A DNA stretch of 64,000 bases. Origin: Lithodes maja (Eukaryota; Arthropoda; Malacostraca; Decapoda; Lithodidae). Shown here in pieces: positions 52,543-63,900 of the stretch. Numbering within the stretch: the stretch's first letter is position 1; every line of letters begins with the position of its first letter. A program made the translations under genes and the position numbers. The stretch is from contig JBAKBP010007951.1 of assembly GCA_037953745.1 (NCBI GenBank), positions 1 through 64,000 of the forward strand, read 5' to 3'. Below the pieces are notes generated by a model. It did not search any database and was not told the DNA's origin. It saw only the letters and a program-made list of their open reading frames with translations.

Positions 52543-54281
52543 TGTGACGTCTACCAGCGTTGGCAGAATCGCCTTTCGTTAGCCACTAGCGCTCGCCAGG
52601 GACATCGAAATGGGCTACACTTATCAGAGAATGTTGTTCTTTCTTTCCTAGTAATCGCATTGTCACAGACAGTCCAGTGGTGGTCTTTGTTTTCGTCTGT
52701 GACAACGGGTTATATTTTATATCAACAGTAGTGATAATAGTACCAGCGTGGGAATGAGAAAGACTTTCAGAGCGAGAAGGTAGTGTCTGGCTTGTGTCCT
52801 GTGGCGCCTGCTGTCTTGTGACATCTCGGCCCGTGATTGGCCGACCATCGCGCCTTTGCGGGCTCCTGTGTAACCAACCTCCTCCATGAGGGTCCCCAGG
52901 AGCTGTCCTCGTCAGGACAGGCTTGGCGCGCGTGCTTCTACCATCCCCTTGCATACTCTCCCCCGATCACCACCTTTACCACTGTTTCTCTCACTCGATT
53001 CTCTCTTTACATACTCTAATGTTTATTAACTGCACAACACTCCCCTTGGGTTCTGCATACGGTTTCCATAGCCGGCCCATTGTATTGCATGCACCGTCCT
53101 CAGAGATATTTACATGTACTTAGAATAGGTTTGAGGGTTCTTAGTTAGTATAGGTTGAGAACTTTGTGTGTCTCCATTATTGATTTAGTGTTTCTGCTCC
53201 TTTATTTAATGCTAGACTGGGATAAGGTAACTGTAGTCGTTGTCTCCGATGTGTGTACGGTTTTCTTATACCTACACGACTTCGACCGGTCCTGTGGTAG
53301 CCTGGGTTGTCTTTTCGGTTGCGTCCTTTGCGAGTGAAGCATTGTGTTGACTAAGGGTTTTGGCCTGTACCAGTTCCACACTTTGCTGCCTCTTTGCTTG
53401 TCTTTAGAGGGTCGCCAGGATAGAACCAGATACTTGTGATCTGGATCTATCAAGAGAGCACCCTAGTCAATTAACATAACTTAAAGGATGCAGTCTTAAG
53501 GACATCGCTAGGCTGAGAGCCTGTCTTGCTCAACCCCAGTTCCTTACCTAGAGTATCCCAGCTAGACATTATTAATTGAGTAGACACTTGTTAGTATTTA
53601 ATATAAGCTCTTTGATATGTGCGCATTATTATTCACAGCATTTATTAGTCTAGGTTGTTGTTGAGCCGCACAACCATAGCAGACTGTTTCGTTGATGAGG
53701 AAGTACTTCTTTTAGTGTCGAGCATTGCTACCGTTGCACATTTATAGTATTCTCGTGTCAGTTAACATTATAATATGTCCTATCTTTTAGTGTATTCGAT
53801 TTACACATGTGGTGTCCTGCCTCCTGCCTTTATATAGTTTAAGATACGAGCATCTTTTGAGCATCAGACTTTCTTCAGAAGTTTCCAGGTCTATGCTGTA
53901 GGACTATACTTCACTTTCTTTCAGATAGGAGTGAAGAGTTTATTGTTGTTTAGAGTAACTGTATTGAAGCATCTTTTTATTGTATTAAATCTTGCAGTGA
54001 TTTAATTGATCTTTCCATAGATTCCTTTTTATGCATTTTAATGTAACTTGCATCTTGTTTGTTATCAGGCTATACCAGTACAGGTTAGCCTGAAGTAGAG
54101 TACATTTAAGCCCAGTTAAGGATACCCCGCTATCGCAGATTAACCCTGGAGGGTATAGGTGTTTTTGTTCGCCGGCATATAAGTTCGAGGGTTTGGATCT
54201 AGCGTACCGTTGTGGCATAGTACCCTATTACTAGTCCAATCATTAAGTGCCCTTGTTTTATTTGTAGTCCCGGTCGTAACA
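52543..54281 (+). repeat. 3' LTR of Gmr1-like element 2
   Basis: 1739 bp, about 98% identical to 46500-48235 by eye, including a 3-bp insertion near 53770. Followed by the duplicated GAAT. Confidence 0.95.
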
Positions 54282-54588
54282 GAATTTGAACCCTCTAGCT
54301 ACCATAGGATAAGAATAAATAAGCACAAAAGTGGCGGTGGGATAAGTGGGTAAGCTAGCTTTCCCCATCCACCCTTACTCAGCCCCGCAGCTGGGCTAGG
54401 GGGTTGCGCGTACCGCCACTGTTCGGCAACATCATAAGGTAGTTTTCCATACCATCCTCAACCCTCTAGCTACCATAGGACAAGAGTAAATCATTTCGAA
54501 GTAGCGGACGCAACGTATGTGGCGCTGGGGTTTAGCGTTACATACATTGCCGACGCATACGCTGTGGCGCTGGGGTCCCGTGGGTTAA

Positions 54589-55273
54589 GGAAGCCATACT
54601 GGCGATCTGAGAGTAGATTATGAGAAGTGAAATGCTTAAAAAATTTGGATGCAAGAATAGTTTAAAAAACTTTAGAGATACAAGAGATGAGAGCAATTGG
54701 ACGATAGTTGGAGGGTTGAGAGCAGTCACCCTTCTTTGGGACAGGTTGAATGAGAGCAAACTTCCAGCAAGAAGGGAAGACGTTAGAGGATAGACAGAGA
54801 TGAAAGAGTTTGCTTAGGCAAGGAGTAAGCACAGAAGCACAGTTTTTGAGTACAACAGGAGGAACACCATCCGGACCGTATGCCTTCTTAGTATTAAGCC
54901 CAGAGAGGGTAGAAAGTACTTCTTTAGAAGGGATTAGGATATTAAGCATAAGTAGGAGAGAGGGGGGGTGGAGAGGGAGGAATAGCACCGGAATCATCCG
55001 AAGTGGAGTTTCTAGCAAATGTTTAAGCAAAAGTTCAGCTTTGTCAGAGGAAGAAGTGATGGTTGTGCCATCAGAGTGGAAAAAGGGGAGGGAAAGATGA
55101 GGAAGAGAAATTGTTGGAGAGGTTTTTTGGCTAGATGCCAGAAAGCTTGGGAAGAGCTAGAGTTGGATAGTTCAGTGCATTTATTATTGATGAAAGCGTG
55201 CTTGACAAGTTGAAGAACAGATTTGGCTTGATTCCGGGCAGAAACATTTACAAAATTGACCAAATGTATTCCA

Positions 55274-55275
<2 letters not shown>
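54589..55275 (-). pseudogene. LINE-B (jockey-like) RT N-terminal part
   Basis: Minus-strand pieces: QLVKHAFINNKCTELSNSSS and AFWHLAKKPL (linker before RT), GLNTKKAYGPDGVPPVVLKN, LFHLCLSSNVFPSCWKFALI, PVPKKGDCSQPSNYRPIALI (RT motifs 0-2), and a frameshifted copy of the conserved motif-3 region next to the TTAA at 54585. The frame continues at 45463 on the other side of the piggyBac-like element. The 5' end is lost at a (TA)n tract near 55276. Confidence 0.75.

Positions 55276-55325
<50 letters not shown>
55276..55325. repeat. (TA)n microsatellite
   Basis: A TA tract of about 50 bp at the 5' break of LINE-B. Confidence 0.95.
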
Positions 55326-55327
<2 letters not shown>

Positions 55328-55885
55328 TTGGCTGGATTTGTCAGTGAGGGTTGGTGTCCTCTATTTCCAATAGACGGTTCTGACTTTACCTTTTTCATCA
55401 TTCTTATTTCTAACTTCCTGAAAGTGGTGAAGGCAATGGAGCCATAATGGTGTGCCTCATGGTTCCCTAGTGTTTTAGTCCCACAGCCCGCTGACACAAG
55501 TTGGCCTTTCTCTCTCTGGCATAAGGATGCGGCGACCCCACCGTCCGCCACTTTGGTGATGCAATCAGCTTCTGGAGCAGTGGACCACTGGTTCCTATCT
55601 TCAGAAAATTCCTATGCTTGGTATGCTTCCAGCCAGGGCCCCACTGGGGTAAATAAAATAGCAAAACGGTGATGGAAATGCCATCCAGATGAGGGTCTGC
55701 TCTGGGTCTGCACCTTCAGTGCTAAGGGTCGTAATCCACTTGTTGGAAATGGCACTGCGGAGTGGGTCAGTGGAGGCATGTCTGGGAGCCTGGAGGCAGT
55801 TTCTGCCATAGCCATCCATTTTGGGGCGCTTCCTCTGGAAGCGGGGCATCAGATTGATGATAATGATGATGATGATAATTTAAAT
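55326..55885 (+). mobile_element. Possible LINE 3' end with (GAT)n tail
   Basis: A 540-bp segment without protein homology that I can name, ending GGGCATCAGATTGATGATAA and a GATGAT run before the next (TA)n. Such triplet tails are usual for RTE-type 3' ends; this is a weak inference. Confidence 0.3.
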
Positions 55886-55910
55886 ATATATATATATATA
55901 TATATACCGG

Positions 55911-55970
<60 letters not shown>

Positions 55971-55972
55971 GA

Positions 55973-55995
<23 letters not shown>
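55886..55995. repeat. (TA)n microsatellite
   Basis: A TA tract of about 100 bp with one internal CCGG, ending in a T run. It marks the 3' boundary of the Penelope-like element. Confidence 0.95.
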
Positions 55996-56003
<8 letters not shown>

Positions 56004-56421
56004 TTTTTCTTGAAGGCATGTGAGATTAAATAAAACAGCATATTTAGCATTTATATGCTTTTTATTCAGAGATAAATTTCTCGTGCAATTTTGCGTTGTT
56101 GGTCATTCAGTAGATATAGAAGGGAACCGAAGTTATCAGTGGGTTGCTGGGTTGTAGTAGGTTGTGACGTTTCGGCTAAAATATTAGTCATCTTCAAACA
56201 AGTGGTTAATGATAGTTAAAAGGGAGAACAGTGGTATATATAGCAATAGCTAGGATCACGCGCCGCATATTCTGCACAGGTGGGCGGGGCTACTCGGTGG
56301 TCTGCGTATGTGGTTGGTTGGTGGCTGCTATGTGTGCGCTTCGTCTGTTGATTGGCGGGCTGGGCGGGACGGCATCGTCAGGTGGGCGTTGGCTCAGGGT
56401 AGTAGTAACAAGTTCATTTCC

Positions 56422-57990
56422 CTACGGATTCCTGCGGGGGTAAGATCTCCTCGCTGTTGGGAAAATTTGGAGGTCCAAGGTCTGGTTGTTGAGGGTAGGG
56501 TTGAGTGATTGTATGTATGTGGCTTCAAGGATGGGGAGGCGCCTAGGGTTGGGCTCATTATCTAGTATGGAGGTGTTAGTTTCAAGGTTTTTATGGATTA
56601 AATTGGGGTGGTCAGGGCTGTTGTAGTGATTTTTGATGGAGCCAGATTGAAGGTGGAGGGTGAGACGACGACTCAAGCGAGTCTGGGTCATGCCGATGTA
56701 CGTTGTACGGGGTCCACAGTCCCCGTGGGTACAAGAATGTTGGTACACGACATGGTCCAGGTTCAGTTGTTTTTTATCTTTGACGGGGTGATTACGTAGA
56801 ACAAGTTGGGAGGTTTTGGGAGATTTGTAATATATTATTAGTTTGATATTGCTGTCAGTGTTGGTGGGCTGGACGTTCTTCAGGATTATGTCTCTCATGA
56901 CAGCTTCGTCAGCTTTATGATCTGAGGACATGTAGTTTTTATAGAAAATGTTGATGTCTTCAGGGCTGGTGGTGTTGGGGGCTTCATTATTGTACCATTT
57001 TTCAATGTGTTTTTTTGGGGGGTTTTGTCAACGTCAGAGTTAGAGTAGCCGTTATTTATGAGAACTTGAATGAGGCGGTTGAGTTCGAGGTTGGTGTCCC
57101 TCCAGGAGGAGCAGTGAGAAAGTGCCCTCCTGACGTAGGCAGAGATGGTGGAGATGTGGTATCGTTCGGGGCACTCGCTTTTGCCGTTGAAGCAGAGTCG
57201 GTTGTTTGTTGGCTTTGTGTAGACTATGGTTTTGAAGCCTGTGTCTTGGTTAGTGACTAGGATGTCAACTAAGGGTAGTTTCACTTCATTAGTCTCCTCG
57301 TAAGTGAAGTTAAATCCTGATGCTGAGATGAAGCGCTGCTGAAGTTCTCGTAGTTCTGCGATGTCCTTCACCCGCACAAAGGTGTCGTCAACGTAGCGGC
57401 AGTAAATGGAGGGGCAGTGGGTGGCCAGGAGGTCCTCCTCGATGGCGCCCATGAAAAGGTTTGCGAAGAGAACCCCGAGGGGGCTGCCCATCGCCACACC
57501 ATCTATCTGCCGGTACATGTTTCCTTGTGGGCAGATGAAGGGAGCTTTTTTAGTGCATAGCTCCAACAGCATTTGCAGGGCTTGTTCCGGGATGTCTAGA
57601 GTTGGGGAAGTGGTGGAGTGGTACACACGCTGTAGTATGATGTCGATCGTCCTATCCACTGGTACGTTAGTGAAGAGGCTTTCTACGTCGAGTGAAGCGA
57701 TTAGGTTATCATCGGTCGGTGGGGCATCACGGAGGATTTTGAGGAAGTCCGTGGCGGAGGATAAGCTGTATTGGGTGGGGGCGTACGGCGTTAGGAGGTT
57801 GTTAAGGGTCTTCGCAATTTGGTAAGTTGCCGTCGGGATTTGGGAGATTATTTGTCTGAGGGGGTTTTCCGGCTTATGGGTTTTTACAGTGTCGTAAGCA
57901 TATCCTGGGGAAAATTCTCCTACGAGTTTTTTGAGGTGGATTCCGTCGAGTTTGGCGTTGATGGTTGTGATGATGGTGTTCGCCTTTCTT
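56422..57990 (-). pseudogene. Penelope-like reverse transcriptase and GIY-YIG endonuclease, frameshifted
   Basis: The RT part (about 57030-57990) shows YDTVKTHKPENPLRQIIS, LIASLDVESLFTNVPVD, QIDGVAMGSPLGVLFANLFM and the catalytic YCRYVDDTFV, then LPLVDILVTNQDTG and TKPTNNRLCFNGKSECP. The endonuclease part (56422-56931) shows a CTHGDC Cys pair, TTYIGMTQTRLSRRLTLHLQ, NHYNSPDHPN and the glutamate in RRLPILEATYIQSLNP. The two frames are joined by a one-base shift at a C6A7 homopolymer (57013-57029), which could be a real mutation or a sequencing error. Catalytic residues otherwise look intact. The open frame upstream of about 57990 is antisense to the inverted repeat and is not RT. Confidence 0.8.
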
Positions 57991-58007
57991 TTAACCGGTA
58001 AAGACCT

Positions 58008-58612
58008 TGACACTAACACCTCCATACTAGATAATGAGCCCGACCCTAGGCGCCTCCCCATCCTTGAAGCCATATACATACAAACACTCAACCCTACCCT
58101 CAACAACCAGACCTTGGACCTCCAAATTCTCCCCACAGCGAGGAGATCTTACCCCCACAGGAATCTGGATGGAAATGAACTTATTACTACTACCCTGAGC
58201 CAACGCCCACCTGACGATGCCCTCCCGCCCAGCCAGCCAATCAACAGACGAAACGCACGCATAGCAGCCACCAACCAACCACATACGCAGACCACTGAGT
58301 AGCCCCGCCCACCTGTGCAGAATATGCGGCGCGTCATCCAGTGATCTTTTGCTATATATACCACTGTTCTCCCCTTTAACTGTCATTAACCACTTGTTTG
58401 AAGATGACTAATGTTATAGTCGAAACATCACAACCTACTACAACCTCTACAACCTCTACAATCCAGCAACCCACTGATAGCTTCGGTTCCCTTCCATACC
58501 TACTGAATGACCGACAACACAAAATTGCACGAGAAATTGAATCTCTGAATAAAAAACATATAAATGCTAAATATGCTGTTTTATTTAATCTCACATGCCT
58601 TCAAGAAAATAT
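58008..58612 (+). repeat. Inverted copy of the Penelope-like element 3' end
   Basis: Matches 56015-56590 in reverse complement with roughly 93% identity by eye. It includes the endonuclease C-terminus (LDNEPDPRRLPILEAIYIQ on the plus strand) and the 3' UTR to CACATGCCTTCAAGAAAATA. Confidence 0.8.
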
Positions 58613-58638
58613 ACTACCTGGCTACACTAACTTCCAAC

Positions 58639-58640
<2 letters not shown>

Positions 58641-58688
<48 letters not shown>

Positions 58689-58695
58689 TATATTT
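58641..58695. repeat. (TA)n microsatellite between two Penelope-like pieces
   Basis: A TA tract of about 50 bp ending in a T run, on the border of both elements. Confidence 0.95.
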
Positions 58696-58696
58696 T

Positions 58697-59411
58697 TTTT
58701 TCTTTGATGCACACAAGGTAAAAAGATATAGCAGTTTCAGCATTAGAAATGTTGTTGTTCAGGATTTCCAGAGATCTGACAATTTTGCGTTGATGGGCAG
58801 TAAGGAGGTACAGTAGATTGGTAAAATTCATGATGAAATGGATACAGGATACAGGTACATGGTGAACAGTAGATACGAATTTTCGCTATTCATATAGCAT
58901 TTTCAAGTAATGAATGGTAAAGAGAAAAATAAGAGTTTATAATATTATAGGAGCTGGGAAGGTTGAGGTGGCGAAGTTACAGCAGGCTATCGTCTCTCAT
59001 TGGTGGATGGTATGTTCGCTAAGCGGGCACTTCTCCTGTTTTGTGATTGGCCAGTGGGTGATGATGTCAGGAGTTGCGCACTGGAGTCAATCGTGGCTGG
59101 GGGTGTAGGGTGGTGGAGAGAAGGGGGGACCGAAGTCATCGTAGGTTGGCTGGGAGCTGGGGTGATATGTGCGGGTTCGAGGAGCGGAGCTGAGGGGCAT
59201 CTCTCCAGGGGCAGAGCGGCATTGTAGTGTCTTTTAGCAGAAGGATGTATCTGAAGGTCTAGAGTTTGAGTATTAATACTAGGATTCAGGGCTTGTATGT
59301 ATAGGGCTTCTAATATTGGGAGTCGTCTGGGATCACTTTCTCTATCAACTATGGTGGTGTGTTTATTTAAATCGTTACGTGTGAGGGTGGGGTGGTTAGG
59401 GGTTAGGTAGA
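58697..59411 (-). mobile_element. Second Penelope-like element, 3' fragment
   Basis: Minus-strand coding (NHPTLTRNDLNKHTTIVDRE, RRLPILEALYIQALNPSINT, LDLQIHPSAKR) matches the endonuclease C-terminus of the neighbour but from a diverged subfamily, followed by a 3' UTR with a T-rich end. It breaks at a (TA)n tract at 59412-59450. Confidence 0.7.
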
Positions 59412-59458
59412 GTATATATATATATATATATGGTGTGTATATAGTATATATATATTCT

Positions 59459-60900
59459 GACATACGGAGCCCTGTATGTTTATTATAAGAGTTAGAATTA
59501 CGAGTTGAAGGAGTGCCAAACTACCCAGGCGGCGAAGCAGACCAGCGAGCGAACCAGCGAGTGGGAAACCAGCTCGTCCGCATACCAGCAAACAAGCCTT
59601 CACACCTGCGTGCGTCATAGGGGACCCTGCAAACTACTTCGATGACCCGACGCTATGACGATGATCGACGCCAGGAGATTCCATTGGACCACGCACCTCT
59701 TACGCAACTAGAGGAGCTGTGATTGGGGCGCGCACCATCCCCCGCCTCCTGATTCGTTCCTACACCATCATTGCATAGTATATAAGACCCGAGTAGTGGG
59801 CATTCAAATCAGTCTCATTTGGAGTTGGGAAGGTGAACTTGCAGCTGGAGGAAGACGGGGTGAAGTATTATAATGGGATTGTGACTGTCAGTCAGATTAT
59901 ATAAGTGTGTGTTAAGTGTGTTCGGTGTAAACACTTACGTTATGTTGGTTAGTGAGATATGCGATTGGGGAATTAACGTTAACGCTACTATTATGTACTT
60001 AACTATTTTAGTTGACTGACTTGTGGACTAAAGCAACTCTTTAAGTAATTGGGTTATGATAAAAGTAATACTATTGTTTTATATTAAGACTTACGAGTTC
60101 TTTCATTTTCTTTTAATTAAGCTTACATTGCTTAACGGTGCTTAGTACGGTGATACTATTGTCTCATATTAGTAATATCGCCTTAGACTAGCATGGCTGT
60201 TTTAATGTTACTTCTAGTGATTTCCTAAGCTGAAGAAAATTCTTTTAGCTTCAAAATATTATTTTTGCTTTTCATATTATTTGAGTGAGACCTGAATCGA
60301 ATCTATGAAGCGATCCTGTAACTTAATGTACTCATAATCAAACCTCAATGTTACGTGGTAAAGAAATACATTTAACTAATTATTAAATATATATCTAACT
60401 TTTTATGTGACTTTGATATTAATCCTGATGATAATAATAATATAATACTATTAACGTAAGACAAGAACCAAGAATAATAACTACATTAAATATAAATAAA
60501 AGGACATATAAGAAAACTATCTATTCATTTCAAAAAGGGTAAGAGACAGAAATATTCTTACTTTAATATTTATCTTTCAAGACTTTTTATAGAATTAATA
60601 GTCCTTCTTTAGATATAACTTCTTTGGTTCATAACCATAGCCTACTAAGCTTCGGTTAAATAATAATTCTTTATAAATACTACATGACTTTAATTAGTTT
60701 CAGTATGTTTTCATAATTAAAGAGTATCAGTAAATAAAGGATACCATGTCCTAAGATCCAAAAGGAGAGTAAGCAACAGCAGGAAATAATTTTATTAGAT
60801 TTTACTTTTGTTTTGCCTTCAGCTGACTGATACCTTAATATATATCTCTGTGCTATCTAGATTCATCAAGTTAACCACTTGAGGATCAAGATACGTAACA
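59459..60900 (+). repeat. Putative 5' LTR of Gmr1-like element 3
   Basis: The end is well placed: ATACGTAACA at 60900, 6 bp before a TGGCGACC primer-binding site. The start is uncertain; TGACATACGGAGC near 59459, just after a (TA)n tract, is a guess. A TATA box (TATATAAG, about 59779-59786) fits a U3/R border. The second half is AT-rich. The matching 3' LTR lies outside the window. Confidence 0.45.
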
Positions 60901-60906
60901 GAAGAG

Positions 60907-60987
60907 TGGCGACCTTGCCAGGATTCGTTTCATACAGTTTCACTCAGTTTCATTACCGTTTCATTACTTAAAAATCAAATATTATTC
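60907..60987 (+). promoter_or_regulatory. Primer-binding site and leader of Gmr1-like element 3
   Basis: TGGCGACCTTGCC shares its first nine bases with the sites at 8082 and 48238. The candidate gag ATG is at 60988. Confidence 0.6.
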
Positions 60988-63900
60988 ATGCCTGACCTAA
61001 TTAATGACGAAGATGCTCGAGTTTTCATATAATCAGAACCCACAGCCCCTGATATTGACCGTCTGTCAAAGTACGAACTGAAAGTGCTTGCCTCGTATCT
61101 CCGGTTAACTGTCTCAAACATGTCCAAAGTAGAGGTGGCTCAGACCATAAAAACCCACATGTTCCCTGTAGAAGGCGGGGAGGGAGACGGAGCAGTTGGT
61201 GGGATCCCGAGTGAACCTAGCCAACTTGATGAACAATTGCCACCTGGTTTTACCGGTGATCAATTATTCGAACTAGAACAAGCCAGAGCAACGACCGAAC
61301 AATATCAATGTCAATATCAAATAGCTCAACTAAATGTCAACACAAATGCTCCCTTAATTGCTCCCCCTCTGGGATTAACTATGACCAGTGTCATTCCACC
61401 TTTCACTGAAGATAACGTGCAGGATTTCTTTGTTTTGTTTGAGGAAGTTGCTGGAGGTATGAGGTGGACAAGAGATCAATGGCCTTTTATGTTACAAACC
61501 GTTTTGACAGGGCAGGCTCGAGCCACGTATTTGTCAGAAGTAGCAGAAGTTAGGCAGGATTATGACATTCTCAAAGAAGCTATCCTAAAAACCTATCAAT
61601 TGCAGCCTGAGGCTTACAGGCAATCTCTCCGTAAAAAACAGAAGAAAGTAGAAGAAACCCATAAGGTATTTGCCAGGACCATGACTAAAACTTTCAATCA
61701 TTGGGTCAAGAGTAAGAAAGTCGCAAGCTACAACGATCTGAAGGAGTTGGTCCTGTTAGAAAATTTCCTATGGAAAATTGATTCTTCTGTAGCCTATCAT
61801 TTAAGGGGGAAAAAGGTAGATTGTCTTGCCGACGCCGCTGACATGGCTGACACATATGTGCTCAACAACAAATTTCGTGGAAAGAAGCCCTACGATAATT
61901 CTAGTTCTAATTCTAAGTATCCCAATCACAAATCTGACAGACCCAGTCACAAGCCTGTAACGTCTTCCCCAGCTAGCCAAAATAGAATTGTTCCCCCAAC
62001 TAAAAATGCGACTCAGGGCAATGGTAACAGAGGTGGGGCCCAAAGTAATATTAATGCTCAAAGAGGGAACGTTCCCGTATCCCCTAAAGTATGTACTTTT
62101 TGTGGCAAGAGAGGCCACCTAGCTTATCAGTGCTGGGCCAAGGAGAGAACAGAGAGATCGGGGCAGACAGTTGCCGCCGTATCTCAAACTCCATATGTGC
62201 CTTTAATGCAGGACTCCCGACAGAAGGAGTACCTAGCACCAAAAGTTCCTTTAATACAGGACTCCCGACAGAAGGAGTACCTAGCAGCTAATGTAAATCA
62301 TCTAGACAGGGGTGTAGTAGCATGCGTGGTGCAACCCACTAGGGTTAAGCCAATAATAATTTCACCATCATTGCAGGACAGTTACCGTCCCTTTATTTCA
62401 TCTGGCAACGTGAGATTAAATGGTTGTATGCATGAGGTAAAAATTCTGAGAGACACAGGTTCTACTAGCACCCTCATGGTGAATCCTTACACTGAGTTCC
62501 CACCTGGCGAACCAGTTATAATGAGAGGTGCTGGAGGCCAATTTTATGCATACTTGGTAAAAGGCGAAATAGAATGTGAGTTACTACAGGATAAGGCCAC
62601 CATAGCTTTGTGTAGGTCCCAAGATATCCCTGTGCCCGGGGTAACACTCCTTTTGGGGAATGATGTAGCAGGTGAGAAGGTCCGACCAGACCCCATTTTG
62701 TCACTTTCCCCTGTTAACGAGCCACTAACCGGTAAGCTCGAAAAGGAGATGCCAACAGTTTTCCATGTGTGTGCTGTCACACGTTCAATGTCTCAAGTAG
62801 CAGTTCCCTCAGACAGAAATGTACCGAATGTAAGAGTTGATGAAAGGGATGATGAGAGTGTGAATGACGCTCCAACTGTGCCTGATGATGTGACTGAGGT
62901 GGATTTATCTGACACCTTTATGGCTCATCTTGACCCTAACGATGACCATGAAACCCCTCCAAATTGTCCTAGTGGCCTGGTAGAGCTACAGAGAGATGAT
63001 CGAGAATGCAAGGAGTTAGCTGCCAGGCCCGTGAGTGAAGAGGAATGTGAGAAGGAGGGTGGTGAATGTTTCTACCTCAAAGGAGGAGTATTGTGGCGTA
63101 GATGGAGACAGCCACACAGACCAATCGATGATGGGGCCTGGGACGTCCATCAAGTAGTAGTCCCCAAACCTTGTCGTAGAGATATCTTGGAAATGGCACA
63201 TTGTATACCATTGGCAGGACACCTAGGTGTGAGAAAAACTCTAGACAGAATCAGAGCCCACTTTCACTGGCCAGGAATGCGTGCAGATGTAGTGGAGTTC
63301 TGTAGAGTGTGTCACACTTGCCAGATGACAGGAAAACCCAATCAGAAGGTGCCTGTACATCCTCTGGTGCCCTTGCCCGTCTTCGAGAATCCTTTTACTC
63401 GGGTGGTAGTGGACATTGTAGGCCCATTGCCTAAGACTTCCCAAGGTAACATTTTTTTTATTAACTATTATGGACATGGCAACTCGCTACCCAGAGGCTA
63501 TACCCTTAAGGACTACCTCTGCTCCAACTGTCATCAAGGAACTGCTCAAATTCTTCACCAGAATGGGTTTCCCCCATGAGGTGCAAAGTGATCAAGGAAC
63601 TAATTTTACCTCTAACATTTTTCAGCAGTCCCTGAAGGAGTTGGGTATCGAGCATGTTAAGTCTAGCACCTACCACCCAGAGAGTCAAGGGGTTCTCGAA
63701 CGATATCATCAGACATTAAAAGGAATGTTGCGTAAATATTGTACAGAGACCGGAGTTGAGTGGGATAAGGGGGTACCTTTTCTTTAATTTGCTACTCGTG
63801 AGGTTCCAACTGAATCCCTGGGTTTTTCCCCTAATGAGCAAGTTTTCGGTCACCAGGAAAGCGGTCCTTTGCAACTATTGCAGGATAGCCTAGTTGGCCA

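Larger units (their letters stand above)
46500..54281 (+). mobile_element. Gmr1-like Ty3/gypsy element 2, decayed and non-autonomous
   Basis: TG...CA LTR element with a GAAT duplication (46496-46499 and 54282-54285), a TGGCGACCT primer-binding site at 48238 and a TTGGGCGGGG tract before the 3' LTR. The LTRs (1736 and 1739 bp) differ at about 2% of sites by eye, so it is older than element 1. Internal order is Gag, protease, rearranged IN tail and linker module, RT N-terminal part, RNase H end. It has several stops and at least two frameshifts. Confidence 0.9.
45464..54588. mobile_element. piggyBac-like DNA transposon carrying a nested gypsy-type element
   Basis: A TTAA at 45464-45467 and another at 54585-54588 flank the insert, and the LINE-B frame resumes across them with one TTAA. 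The ends are inverted: CTCACTGAACCCCAGC on the left, and GCTGGGGTCCCGTGGG on the right, whose complement is CCCACGGGACCCCAGC. TTAA duplication with CCC-type ends is the piggyBac pattern. Its own sequence is only about 1.3 kb (45468-46499 and 54282-54584), so it is probably non-autonomous. The right end has a subterminal direct repeat GTGGCGCTGGGGT. Confidence 0.7.
55996..58640 (-). mobile_element. Penelope-like element with inverted terminal repeat
   Basis: A minus-strand unit encoding a Penelope-type RT and GIY-YIG endonuclease. Its 3' end (56015-56590) is repeated in reverse complement at 58008-58612, joined directly to the RT coding region. Inverted pseudo-LTRs are a known feature of Penelope elements. 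It is bordered on both sides by (TA)n tracts. The RT N-terminus is missing at the joint, so the copy is 5' incomplete. Confidence 0.8.

Noticed and set aside
57995..58136. N-terminal extension of the Penelope-type RT frame
   Set aside because: This part is antisense to the inverted copy of the element's 3' end and has no RT homology.
59459..60900. A precise LTR start for element 3
   Set aside because: Without the 3' LTR or a target duplication the start cannot be fixed; only the 3' end near 60900 is supported.
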